Shown here one piece after another: positions 45,520 to 54,642 of a DNA stretch of 64,000 nt (positions are counted from its first letter, which is position 1; each line of letters begins with the position of its first letter). Source of the DNA: Rhynchopus sp. YZ270_cl-10 (taxonomy: Eukaryota; Euglenozoa; Diplonemea; Diplonemida; Diplonemidae); assembly GCA_964035575.1 (NCBI GenBank), contig OZ037916.1:124001-188000 (forward strand), given 5' to 3'. The position numbers and the translations under genes were made by a program. The notes below the pieces were generated by a model that did not search any database, was not told where the DNA came from, and worked only from the letters and a program-made list of their open reading frames with translations.

Positions 45520-46175
45520 CAGGGTTTTATCTTGAAAAAACATTTTAAAATTTTACCCGGTCTACCCGGTCTGGCAAAAAAGTGGTCAAAAAAAATTTTT
45601 TCGCCTCCGGCGAACATGTCCCGGCAAACCGTTAAAACTGCTGCATTCACTCGCATATTGCATATCATCTCACGTTCCCCACGTTTGCGGAATAAGCAAA
45701 AAAATCATGTCAGGTCGGTAGCGTGTGGACGTTTCCTCGTATAGACATCTACAAAAAGAAACGGCAGCCATGGCAAAGGTTCCTGGCGAAGCCACGGTAC
45801 GCAACATTTCAAAATATTGTGCTTAAAATTGCACATTTTACAGCCAAATTATGTCATGGGGAGGGTGGCTTGCAATCTGGCGCCGCAGGCGCACGGTACG
45901 CTACTTTTTTCCTTTCGCCATGCTGCATGCTTCCTTTTCCTTCGGCGTTTGACCAATTGAGTCGCGTTCTGGCTGTGACGGGGTCACTTTGTTCATGAGG
46001 CCAGTTCTGGTCACTCTTAGAGGTTGGTGTGAGGTACCCCCAAGATTTATCATTTTGTTTTTTTTTTTGGCCTGACCGGGTGGATATTTTTTTTTTTTCC
46101 CCAGACCGGGTAAATATTTTTTTTTTTATTTTACCCGGTCTAGGGACCACTAACATATAAGGAGATAAAACCCTG
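45520..46175. mobile_element. Non-autonomous hAT-type transposon, 656 bp
   Basis: Terminal inverted repeats CAGGGTTTTATCT and AGATAAAACCCTG are flanked by identical 8-bp copies TAGTACAG (45512-45519 and 46176-46183). The 8-bp duplication and CAGGG ends fit the hAT superfamily. Subterminal ACCCGGTCT repeats occur at both ends. No transposase frame. The perfect target duplication suggests a fairly recent insertion. Confidence 0.85.
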
Positions 46176-46236
46176 TAGTACAGCAAGAACTATTTGCTGG
46201 GTACTGACTGAAGAAGAAAAAGAAAAAGAAAGAAAA

Positions 46237-46277
46237 GTTTGGAAAGATGAACCTAAGCCTCTCGTGCTTAGTCACCT
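46237..46277 (+). repeat. F1 hairpin repeat
   Basis: GTTTGGAAAGATGAACCTAAG, CCTCTCGTGCTTAGTCACCT; stem CTAAGC/GCTTAG. Confidence 0.7.
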
Positions 46278-46381
46278 GAAACTGAAAAATGTGTCGTTGT
46301 TGGACCCAGGTTCCATCACGCAAACCCCAAAAAAAAATTGAAAACACCCCAAAAAGAAAATTACCGTGAATGTCGAATATA

Positions 46382-46453
46382 GGACCGTAAAAAAGTTCCA
46401 GTTTGCTATAAAAAAAACCCCCCAAAAAGTTCCAGATTTTTTTTTTACGGTCC
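46382..46453. mobile_element. Small fold-back element related to 16208-16460
   Basis: GGACCGTAAAAAAGTTCCAG is inverted as a GTTCCAG, T-run, ACGGTCCC end. Confidence 0.5.
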
Positions 46454-47004
46454 CGATTATTGTTCGTTTACAGTATACTAAAGATTACCACAAAAGAACA
46501 GAAAGAAACTTACGACTGGTGAAATAATGAAACACGGCGTGTGAATGAATGCATGTGCATCACAGTAGACAACACTTCAGACCCAACCCGCGGTTCCACA
46601 ACATAAAAACACCAAAAACGAAAAAAGGGGGTGGATTTTATTGATTTATTTTTGAGACGAATCAGGAAAGGATGCATTTTTGTGTGTGTGTGTGTGTTTT
46701 TTTCTTTTTTTTTTTTTTTTTTTTTTGGGAAAGTTTTCTCACTCTGTTTGCAACACAAACAAGGTGAGGATCCCCACTCGAGAAACAGTTAGGCTCATTG
46801 ACACGAGGTACAAAACACACAACCCTCAAAAAAGTAATGGACAGACTTGCGTACCCCCCCCCTTTTTTTTCCCTTTCTTCGTTGTTTCGACTAACAAAAA
46901 AAAGTTGAAAAAAAGGGTGTTTTTTTCGACTGCAACCTATGTAGGCCGTACTGTAGCCTGCGCGAGGTATCTTATGGGAAAAGCGATGTTCAGGAAAGAG
47001 GAAA

Positions 47005-47044
47005 GTTTGGTGAGATGAGTCCAAGCCTCTTGTGCTCAAGTCAT
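47005..47044 (+). repeat. F1 hairpin repeat
   Basis: GTTTGGTGAGATGAGTCCAAG, CCTCTTGTGCTCAAGTCAT. Confidence 0.55.
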
Positions 47045-47400
47045 CACAAACAAAAGAGAGAGAGAGAGAGAGACAGAGAATGCTGCTTGCAAAGGAAAGA
47101 AAAGTTGACTTAAAATACAACAGCCCTCTCGTGAACAGTGTACCTTTGATACAATGACCGGCTGTAGGTGGACACCCAACCATGCAGTCCTACGAGAAAA
47201 CTTTTGAGATGAGTGCGTCTCTGTGCACACATCTTTTTGCCACTATCGTTCTCGCGCTGGGACAACGCTGGGTTTTTTGAAGATGGACAATCTCTTCCGT
47301 CACAAAGACGGTTGTTCGGGATGTCACCCCATTTGCTTGTATTGAAGGTTAAGGCATGGGATATCTGCCTATTGATCATGAGGAAAGTGAAGTTGATAGC

Positions 47401-47467
47401 GCAAAACGCCTCTGGGACAGAGGCACTGACACTCCGCAGGGGTTATCGAACCCCCCCGGAGTGTTGC
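47401..47467 (+). repeat. Double-hairpin repeat, copy 1
   Basis: Hairpin GCCTCTG/CAGAGGC is followed by ACTCCG-GGGGTT/AACCCC-CGGAGT with loop ATCG. It includes a GGTTCGA-like string on the minus strand but is not a tRNA. Confidence 0.65.
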
Positions 47468-47497
47468 ACTTTGGGAGAGAAAGAAAAATTGGTGGTT

Positions 47498-47590
47498 GTT
47501 GATGCAGGCGCACCTCCGACTGACTACTGTGCGATGCCAGCCATGGATGCCAGGATGAAAGCATAAGTACCCTGCGGCCAACAAAAGACA
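47498..47590 (+). repeat. 90-bp GC-rich dispersed element, copy 3
   Basis: GATGCAGGCGCACCTCCGACTG to CCCTGCGGCCAACA; diverged from copies 1 and 2. Confidence 0.7.
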
Positions 47591-47655
47591 AAATATATGT
47601 AAGACATTCTAAAGGAATCGTGAACGATAGGATGTGTCCCATAAAAAATAAAAGG

Positions 47656-47694
47656 TTTGTAAGATGCTTCTTAGCCTCTCATGTTCAGTTATTT
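47656..47694 (+). repeat. F1 hairpin repeat, diverged
   Basis: GTTTGTAAGATGCTTCTTAG, CCTCTCATGTTCAGTTAT. Confidence 0.5.
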
Positions 47695-48105
47695 TGAAAG
47701 AAAAACGAAATCAATAATATACCACCCCAGTGAAGAGGAAGTGAACAAAAACGGAACGCAGAAAAGAAAAATACTGATAATTCACCTTCATCACAAACAA
47801 ATTCGACTGCAAATGCAAAAGCCCTCTCATGAACGGTGTACCTTTTGGTACAAATGACCGGTGCACCGGGGGACAACCCCTACCATGCATGTCTACATTC
47901 ATTTTCCGAGGTTGTCATTTGATACAAAAGCAAAGTGCTGTCTGGAGAAGTGAAAAACACCGTCTGAATGGCTACACTTACACCAACAGACGACCAAAAA
48001 AAGAGCGCAGCAAGCACACGCACATAGGCAGATCCTGTGACAAAAAGAAAACAAACGTTGCAAAGTTAATTCTAATACCCCCTTCCCCCCTCCTCCTCCC
48101 CCCTC

Positions 48106-49182
48106 CTACACAGCCAGCTCATCCCCCAGGTTGTACGGTGTGTTTTGCCGGAGAAGTTGCCTTTTTGAGGGTTTCTTCCGTGGCTCTGATCGAACCGGTT
48201 CTATTTCGTGCAGAGTACAGAACAGATCTGCCAATCTAAACAACGCTCTTGCCGCCTGGTGATGCCCCTCCGCAGACACAATAGATGCAGTGCCGACTGT
48301 GGCAGGATGACCTCGTGTGATATGATCAAAGTCCATTTCATCTTTGAGCTCCCCTATGGACCTAGCAGCTTGGGTGTCCGCTTTGGTTCCAAGCAAAAGC
48401 AATGGGAAGCATCGTGGCCCCTCCCGTACAAGAACTTCGAGCATCCGTTTGGCCTCTTTGATATGACCACGTGATCCGTCCAGCGCAACACACAGCACCG
48501 CACCCTGAGCCCCAAACTCTGCCCCCACCTTCCCCACATCACACCCACCCGCAGTGTCCACAACCGAAAGGTTCACTCTGGTTGATGTGTCCAGACCTTT
48601 GGTGACATACATAATTTCCTCGCGCGGCTCCTCTGTTTCTGCAGGCTCCTCAGCGTCGCCGTTGATGAGGGTGTAGAGGAGATGTGTCTTTCCGGCTTCG
48701 TGCGGGCCGGTCCAGAGAACGGTGTAGGTGTGCACATCACTGCACAACATGATCGCTCCAGCGTGGCCCTGTTTTTGCTTTACAACGGCAAAGTGCTGGC
48801 CGCTCTCCATTGCATCGTCGAGGAGGTAGTGCGGCTCTGCAGTGGCCTCGGTCTCACCTCGTGGTGTCATGATCACAACGTTCTTCTGGCGTTGGCCACG
48901 GTTGTCGCGTGGTGTCAGGAAGCCGTTTGGGGACTTCGCGCGTTGTGGGCTGCGTAGTGGGGTTCTCGCCCCAGGGGTGCCTGGGGATTTGGGTGACCGT
49001 GGTGGGGTCGCGTCTTGGCGGAGGAGTTCCTGCTGCAGACGCAGCAGCTTCTCGGGCGGTGTGGGGGTTTGTCGTGCGGGTGCAGGTGGCTGTGCGCGTG
49101 GTGGTGGTGTCGGAGGTGCTGCTTGTGCAGGTGCTGGTCGGTTTTCACCTACAGGCTTCTCTCTGGAGCCGGAACATCCCAT
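48106..49182 (-). CDS. ARF-like GTPase with acylated N-terminus and long disordered head, 358 aa
   Basis: The start at 49182 gives MGCSGSREK, a classic N-myristoylation plus palmitoylation signal; an ATG 18 nt further up is judged upstream of the transcript because a CAG lies 8 nt before this start. Residues 10-120 are Pro/Ser/Arg-rich. The G domain spans about 135-330: P-loop GPHEAGKTHLL, switch II DTAGGCD (ARF-type GG), and GTKAD in place of NKxD. The NKxD Asn is replaced by Thr, seen also in some small GTPases. ARF/SRbeta-like membrane-trafficking roles are inferred. It ends DELAV. A 0.9-kb repeat begins 176 bp upstream. Confidence 0.75.
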   Translation of the reverse strand: MGCSGSREKPVGENRPAPAQAAPPTPPPRAQPPAPARQTPTPPEKLLRLQQELLRQDATPPRSPKSPGTPGARTPLRSPQRAKSPNGFLTPRDNRGQRQKNVVIMTPRGETEATAEPHYLLDDAMESGQHFAVVKQKQGHAGAIMLCSDVHTYTVLWTGPHEAGKTHLLYTLINGDAEEPAETEEPREEIMYVTKGLDTSTRVNLSVVDTAGGCDVGKVGAEFGAQGAVLCVALDGSRGHIKEAKRMLEVLVREGPRCFPLLLLGTKADTQAARSIGELKDEMDFDHITRGHPATVGTASIVSAEGHHQAARALFRLADLFCTLHEIEPVRSEPRKKPSKRQLLRQNTPYNLGDELAV

Positions 49183-49357
49183 GTGTAGAACTGTGGTCAA
49201 AAAGGGGAAACCACGTTGTGTACTGGAAAGGTTGGTGGGAGGGAGGAGGGTGACGGTAGAGTTGCCAAGGGGTGTGGAGGCAGGAGGTAGTGGGGTGTGT
49301 TGATGTCATGAGGAAGAGAATCCAGCTCAGCAGAAGAGTGAGGAAGGGCAGTGTTCT

Positions 49358-50231
49358 TGTGTGTGTCAGGGGTGTTTGAAAATTGGAAAGTTGTTATCTG
49401 GTCATGGAAAATGTCAGAAGCAAGACTGGCGTGTCATGTTGTTGTGTTGTCATCATCCGCAGGGGAGGAGGTTGTTGGAACAAAAAGGTGGCATCTCGCA
49501 AACCCTCCAACTCCTTTCCTAGCACAGGCAGCAATGGACAGGTGTTAATGAGCTGCTCGTAAGGGTGTTGTGTTGTTGTGGCTGAGTCGATCTCGCACTC
49601 CCTGTGACACACAAGCCCACTGGATGAGGGCCTGTGTGTCTAAGGCATGGGATATGCTCGCAGTTGTGGCACAGCAGAATGAGGGGTTGTGGTATCTTGG
49701 TTCTTGGGAGTATCCCGTGAGTTTACTTGTTGAACACACGGGGCTGATAAGTCCTTGTTGTTGTGGGTTGTGGGAAATAACAGAAGAAAAGACTCAGCGT
49801 TGGTAGAGTGAAGTGTGTTGTGATCAATCAAGAGAACGCAAAAAAACGCGTCCCACTCAGCGTGGTGCATGGTCCATAAAGACGAATCTCATCATGTGCG
49901 TGTGGATGTGTCCGGCAGGAAAAGAGGGGAACAGTATCTCGAGTGGTTTGGGTGTGCGTTGATGCCATGACCGGCAAAGACGCGACCGTTAAACCCCCTT
50001 CAGCAGAACAGCGAGGAAAGGCAGCCTTCTTGTGTGTGTCAGGGGTGTTTGAAAATTGGAAAGTTGTTATCTGGTCATGGAAAATGTCAGAAGCAAGACT
50101 GGCGTGTCATGTTGTTGTGTTGTCATCATCCGCAGGGGAGAGGTTGTGGGAACAACAAGATGGCATCTCGCAAACCCTCCAACTCCTTTCCTAGCACAGG
50201 CAGCAATGGACAGGTGTTAATGAGCTGCTCA
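49358..50231 (+). repeat. 0.9-kb upstream mosaic repeat, copy 3 (A-C-D-A)
   Basis: Module A (49366-49558), a deletion that removes module B by joining GTGTTGTG repeats, C (to 49898), D, then A (50038-50229). It begins about 176 bp upstream of the GTPase start codon. Confidence 0.9.
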
Positions 50232-50602
50232 GACAATACGAAACGTTCTGAAGAGACGGGAACATGACATACAAGAGTCATTGGGGGTGGAGTGTTGTCT
50301 TGTTATCCGGTGGTTCTACCACCCCTCCTTGCGAGACGTGCTCGCCAGGAGGTAAAAGTACGCAAAAAAAGAAAAGCTTATAAGGTGAACCTAAGCCTCT
50401 CACGCTTAGTCACCTTAGCGCAAAAAAAAAAAGGGGGAAACATTAAAAACAAAGAAAAATTGAACGATGAATATGCCTCGCGTGCACCTTCACTTAAACG
50501 GTATGAAACATCCTAGAGACCACGAACGGAAGGAAAGCTTCAAAGTGAAGGCACCGCGCAGGCATACCCGCCAATACAAACGACACAAAGAGTGCAACGT
50601 TC
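50232..50602. other. Intergenic, 3' flank of H3 copy 1
   Basis: It holds a strong F1 hairpin (50376) and a diverged relative near 50461-50500. No conventional histone 3' stem-loop is visible. Confidence 0.6.
50376..50416 (+). repeat. F1 hairpin repeat, best stem
   Basis: Arms AGGTGA-CTAAGC and GCTTAG-TCACCT pair along the whole element around a CTCTCAC loop. Confidence 0.75.
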
Positions 50603-51043
50603 CTAGAGGTTGTCCCCACGGATGCGGATGGTGTAGCTCAGGTCCTTCTGGATGAGGGTCTTCTTCTTCCTGTGGAGCTGCAGGATCACGGCACCCTCAA
50701 ACACGCTGATCAGGTACTGCTCGCTTGCCTCCTGCATCGCCTCGAGTGCAGACGCACGGAAACGCATGTCCTGCTTGTGCTTGTCCATCACGTCACGCAC
50801 AAGGCGCTGGAAGGGCGCCTTCTGGATCAGCAGCTGCGTCCCCTTCTGCAGTGCCTTGATCTCACGCATCGCAACAGTTCCGGGCAACCAGCGGCCAGAC
50901 TTCTTCACCACCTTCCCCTTCTTGTCCTTCTTCGCAGCGGGTCTGTAGTCCAGCTTCGTCACCGGCTTCCTCTTCTTCTGCTCACCGTCCTTTCCGGTCG
51001 ACGACTGCGACTTCTTCACAGACCTGGCAGGTGTGCGTGGCAT
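50603..51043 (-). CDS. Histone H3, divergent, copy 1 (146 aa)
   Basis: Core nucleosome histone. The fold core is clear: RWLPGTVAMREIKALQKGTQ, KAPFQRLVRDV, then LEAMQEASEQYLISVFEGA and IRIRGDNL at the end. The N-tail MPRTPARSVKKSQSS does not keep the ARTKQTARKSTGG sequence, so residues equivalent to K4, K9 and K27 cannot be placed. The alpha-2 end and C-terminus also differ from canonical H3 (IRGDNL for IRGERA). A CAG followed by AT lies 33 nt before the start. Nearly identical to the copy at 54643, with at least two base differences in the coding part. Confidence 0.93.
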   Translation of the reverse strand: MPRTPARSVKKSQSSTGKDGEQKKRKPVTKLDYRPAAKKDKKGKVVKKSGRWLPGTVAMREIKALQKGTQLLIQKAPFQRLVRDVMDKHKQDMRFRASALEAMQEASEQYLISVFEGAVILQLHRKKKTLIQKDLSYTIRIRGDNL

Positions 51044-51164
51044 CTTCAAGTGTTGTGTGGCTGTTGTCTTGGTAATCTGCAGGGTGTGTGGTGTGTGGTG
51101 GTAGGTGTGCGATACATGGCATGTATTTAGCGGCACGTTGCATTGCAGGTGAGAAAGCATAGAT

Positions 51165-51872
51165 ATGCTCGCAGTTGTGGCACAGCAGAATGAGGGGTTG
51201 TGGTATCTTGGTTCTTGGGAGTATCCCGTGAGTTTACTTGTTGAACACACGGGGCTGATAAGTCCTTGTTGTTGTGGGTTGTGGGAAATAACAGAAGAAA
51301 AGACTCAGCGTTGGTAGAGTGAAGTGTGTTGTGATCAATCAAGAGAACGCAAAAAAACGCGTCCCACTCAGCGTGGTGCATGGTCCATAAAGACGAATCT
51401 CATCATGTGCGTGTGAATGTGTCCGGCAGGAAAAGAGGGGAACAGTATCTCGAATGGTTGCGAGTCAGGGGTGTTTGAAAATTGGAAAGTTGTTATCTGG
51501 TCATGGAAAATGTCAGAAGCAAGACTGGCGTGTCATGTTGTTGTGTTGTCATCATCCGCAGGGGAGGAGGTTGTTGGAACAAAAAAGGTGGCATCTCGCA
51601 AACCCTCCAACTCCTTTCCTAGCACAGGCAGCAATGGACAGGTGTTAATGAGCTGCTCGTAAGGGTGTTCTGTTGTTGTGGCTGAGTCGATCTCGCACTC
51701 CCTGTGACACACAAGCCCACTGGATGAGGGCCTGTGTGTCTAAGGCATGGGATATGCTCGCAGTTGTGGCACAGCAGAATGAGGGGTTGTGGTATCTTGG
51801 TTCTTGGGAGTATCCCGTGAGTTTACTTGTTGAACACACGGGGCTGATAAGTCCTTGTTGTTGTGGGTTCTG
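51165..51872 (+). repeat. 0.9-kb upstream mosaic repeat, copy 4 (C-D-A-C)
   Basis: Partial C starts at GATATGCTCGCAG (about 120 bp upstream of H3 copy 1), truncated D, A (51463-51658), B-deleted junction as in copy 3, and partial C that ends at GTTGTGGGTTCTGGG. Confidence 0.9.
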
Positions 51873-52058
51873 GGGTTTTGAAGAAAATGGGTTCATTTTA
51901 GAAGAAGAAAATACGATTGCTTTTGTTTTGTTATATGTGGTGCGCATTCACACCCCCTCAGCACCCTCATATGGGTGTGTGGGTTGAAAGAGAAAAATAA
52001 GGTACAACAAACAATAGGTGAACACAAAGAGCTCAGAAGACAGCTGCACAGAGCGTGC

Positions 52059-52544
52059 TTACTTCTTCGGGGACGACTTCTTGGGGGAGCCCTTCGACTT
52101 CTTGCCCTTCTTCCCCTTCGACTTCTTCGTCTTCTTCGTCACACTGCCAGAGGACTTCTTCTTGTACTTCTTGTCAGTCGCCTTCAGCGCCTCGTGCACT
52201 CCTCCACCCACACCTCCACCCGCGATCGTCACGTTCGACAGAAGGTCACCAAGGTCCTTGTCCTCACGCACGGCAACGCAGATGTGGCGGGGCTTGATCT
52301 GGTGCTGCTTCTTGTTCTTTGCCTTTTTCCCCGACGTCGCCGCCTTCGCAGACACGTTCAGAAGCTCGCCTGTGCAGTACTGCAGCACAGACGTCAGGAA
52401 CACTGCCGCAGTGGGGCTCACACGCTTTGCGTACCTTCCCTTCTTCAGCGCACTGCCCACACGTCCCACAGGGAAGGTCAGACCAGACATCTCAGACAGA
52501 GACACAGACGGTCCCCTCTTCACTCCCTTCTTTGCGCCGACCAT
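52059..52544 (-). CDS. Histone H2A (161 aa)
   Basis: Core histone that pairs with H2B. GLTFPVGRVGSALKKGRYAK, AAVFLTSVLQYCTGELLNVS, then IKPRHICVAVREDKDLGDLL and NVTIAGGGV are standard H2A motifs. The C-terminal tail is long and basic (KKSKGKKGKKSKGSPKKSSP), with SPKK motifs that are typical of minor-groove binding tails. There is no SQ[E/D]Phi H2AX end. A CAG followed by AT lies 36 nt before the ATG. Confidence 0.94.
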   Translation of the reverse strand: MVGAKKGVKRGPSVSLSEMSGLTFPVGRVGSALKKGRYAKRVSPTAAVFLTSVLQYCTGELLNVSAKAATSGKKAKNKKQHQIKPRHICVAVREDKDLGDLLSNVTIAGGGVGGGVHEALKATDKKYKKKSSGSVTKKTKKSKGKKGKKSKGSPKKSSPKK

Positions 52545-52801
52545 TGTTTGTCTTTTGGGTGTTGGTGGTGATGGAATATCTGGAAGCAGGAAAGTGTGTG
52601 AGGATGACATGCGGGGGAAGTTGAGGGAGGGTGAAGAATCAAAATTAAGTTCGCTTTTTCTGTTTGCTTATTTTGCTTTACAAAAAGACGGCGGCAGTAC
52701 CACCCACGCCCCCGTGTATGAAACAGGGGGGTCGTGTGTCAAACCCACAAAACAATACAATCCATCAGGTCGTCATCATGTGAAGGTCACATTTAGTTGC
52801 T

Positions 52802-53257
52802 TCACTTCCTCGGGGAACCCTTCTTGGCCGGGGATCCCTTGCCCTTCTTGGCCTTCGCCTTCAGGGCCTTTGCGTACTTGGCCACGGAAGCAACTCCTGC
52901 AGACAGGGCGTGCGACGCCATCTCGTCGGGGAAGTGCATCTTCACACCCGCCACAATGGCACCGCTGCGCAGCGTCTTCTGGCCCGCAAAGTGGTTTGCA
53001 CGGCCCGCCTCCTCCGCAATGCGCTCAAACAGGTCCACCACGAACGAGTTCACAATCCCCATCCCACGCGACGTGATCGCAACAGAGCTCTTCTTTCCCG
53101 CCTTCGTCGACGCCTTCACCCCGAAGGTCTTCGTCATCAGCTTGTGCACGTAGGTCGAGTAGCTCTTGTAGTTCGGCTTCCTGATCCTCTTCCCGTTCTT
53201 GTCACGCTTCGGGCCTCTCTTTGCTCCAGTGGACTTCTTCGGCGACGATGGTGCCAT
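52802..53257 (-). CDS. Histone H2B (151 aa)
   Basis: Core histone. RKPNYKSYSTYVHKLMTKTF, then SRGMGIVNSFVVDLFERIAE, FAGQKTLRSGAIVAGVKMHF and ASHALSAGVASVAKYAKA follow the H2B helix order. There is a short insertion after VKASTKAGKKSS between alpha-1 and alpha-2. The C-terminus carries an extra KAKKGKGSPAKKGSPRK tail, and the N-terminus also has SPKK. The start lies 37 nt after a CAG. Confidence 0.94.
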   Translation of the reverse strand: MAPSSPKKSTGAKRGPKRDKNGKRIRKPNYKSYSTYVHKLMTKTFGVKASTKAGKKSSVAITSRGMGIVNSFVVDLFERIAEEAGRANHFAGQKTLRSGAIVAGVKMHFPDEMASHALSAGVASVAKYAKALKAKAKKGKGSPAKKGSPRK

Positions 53258-53524
53258 TTTGGTGGGGTTTTGAGGTGTGTTTTACGAAAAGTATCTGGTG
53301 GTGGTGGTGGTGGTGTGTTCAGTTGTTTGTGCTACGTTCTTACCATAAAGAGGGGAGGGAGCAGGTTTCGTATCGAGTTTAGTGGTTTTCAGAAAAAAAG
53401 GTGGCGTCAATTACGCCACTGTGCTGTCGCATGAAAGCAAATGCATGCAGTCCTGCAACAGCACAGCTTGGAACAACAGAAAAGAGTAAAAAGACAAAGT
53501 TCACGTTTGCTGTCATATCACAGC

Positions 53525-53866
53525 TTACTTGGAGACGTACAGAGTGCGGCCACGCTTCTTCAGGGCGTACAGGATGTGCTCCACACGCACCGTCTTCGCA
53601 GGGGCGTTCTCACGCACCTCCATCAGTGCGTGGGTGTCCTTCATCACCTGCTCAACGAAGTTCCTCAGGATCTCCCTTGCCTCGTCGTACACGCTGCTCG
53701 CAAGACGCTTGCACCCTCCACGGCGGGCCAGACGGCGGATGCTTCCCTTCGTGATACCACGGCCCTTGTTCGACTTTGCGCCCTTGCGCTTCTGGCTTCC
53801 GGTCGTCTTCTTGTCAGCCTTTCCGGAGGCAACCGACTTTCCCTTCGCAGACTTCGACGGACCCAT
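53525..53866 (-). CDS. Histone H4, divergent (113 aa)
   Basis: Core histone. GITKGSIRRLARRGGCKRLA, VYDEAREILRNFVEQVMKD, KTVRVEHILYALKKRGRTLY identify H4. The tail before GITK (MGPSKSAKGKSVASGK) does not match the canonical [20 protein letters not shown], so usual acetylation positions cannot be mapped, and the end is YVSK instead of YGFGG. A CAG followed by AT lies 30 nt before the ATG. Confidence 0.94.
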   Translation of the reverse strand: MGPSKSAKGKSVASGKADKKTTGSQKRKGAKSNKGRGITKGSIRRLARRGGCKRLASSVYDEAREILRNFVEQVMKDTHALMEVRENAPAKTVRVEHILYALKKRGRTLYVSK

Positions 53867-54141
53867 TTTGTTTTGTGTGTTGTTTGTCTTGAATATCTGG
53901 TGGGAGGGATGAGGACGATGCTGAGAGGGATGGGTGAACGCAAAGCAACAGCAAAAAAAGGTCACACTTGCTTTTGTTTTCATGAAGATTTTTGTTCTTC
54001 TGGTATGTGGTGGGAATCTCCACCCCTCCGTGTGGCCTGCACGCAAGCCACAGAGGTTACTGTTACAATAGGAAAAAAACACAAAACTTACAACACAGTG
54101 CACTCACACATCTGCAAAGTAGCGACGTTCTGGCCGCAGGC

Positions 54142-54408
54142 TTACTTCTTCGTGGTCTTGGCCTTCTTCTTCGTGGAGGTTCCCTTCTTCTTCGTGGTGG
54201 TCTTCTTGGCCTTCTTTGCCTTCTTCGCCTTTTCCTCCTTCTTCGCCGCCTTCTTGGCCCTCGCGTCCGCACGCTTCTGCTTCTCAGCGTCCTTCACCTT
54301 CTTCACTGCAATTCTCACAGCGTCCTTCCTCGCCTTCGCTGCCTCCTTGATCTTGGCAGAGCGCTTCGCGTCAGGCTTGGCAATCGTGATCGACTCGAAC
54401 CTCGGCAT
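54142..54408 (-). CDS. Lysine-rich H1-like protein (88 aa)
   Basis: MPRFESITIAKPDAKRSAK is followed by Lys/Ala-rich sequence to the end (KKTTTKKKGTSTKKKAKTTKK-type tail). There is no winged-helix globular domain, as in kinetoplastid and other protist linker histones. Its position between H4 and H3 in the cluster supports a chromatin role. A CAG lies 31 nt before the ATG. Confidence 0.8.
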   Translation of the reverse strand: MPRFESITIAKPDAKRSAKIKEAAKARKDAVRIAVKKVKDAEKQKRADARAKKAAKKEEKAKKAKKAKKTTTKKKGTSTKKKAKTTKK

Positions 54409-54499
54409 TGTGAGTGTGTTTTGTGGTGTGTGGAAGAAGCTGTGGGGTGTGAGTGATACAGAGGAGAGTGAAGGGAAGGGAATAGGAACACAAAGCAGG

Positions 54500-54580
54500 T
54501 GGTGTCTGTCTTCTTAGAAAAACTTGTCACTGGTGGTAATCCACCCCTCGCGGCCTGGCAAGCAAGCTCACAGAGGCAAA
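54500..54580 (-). promoter_or_regulatory. Candidate 3' element of H3 copy 2
   Basis: Minus-strand CCTCTGTGAGCTTGC, AGGCC, GAGGGGTGGA, then CCACCA. It matches a segment after H1 (53994-54060) that has the same order and hairpins GGTGG/CCACC and TGTGGC/GCCACA. It could be a transcript 3'-end signal. Confidence 0.35.
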
Positions 54581-54642
54581 TGTGTGAAAAACATAAAAAA
54601 CTCAAAACAAGTGAAACAGCTCGTATTCATGCCAGCTCACGT

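Larger units (their letters stand above)
44581..48105. other. Intergenic region with transposon remains and hairpins, no gene
   Basis: Contains a MITE (45308), a hAT-type element (45520), F1 and F2 hairpins, a TG tract (about 46681-46698) followed by a T run, an AG tract (about 47053-47072), and two homologous segments at 47104-47195 and 47812-47900 (CCCTCTCGTGAACAGTGTACC type). Balanced-composition frames are short and unassigned. Confidence 0.6.

Noticed and set aside
47401-47467. tRNA gene suggested by a GGTTCGA string
   Set aside because: The loop closes with a G-A mismatch, no acceptor or anticodon arm can be drawn, and a simple two-hairpin fold explains it better.
49183-49200. ATG at 49200 as start of the GTPase
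   Set aside because: It would bury the MGCSGS acylation signal and lies before a CAG acceptor-like site.
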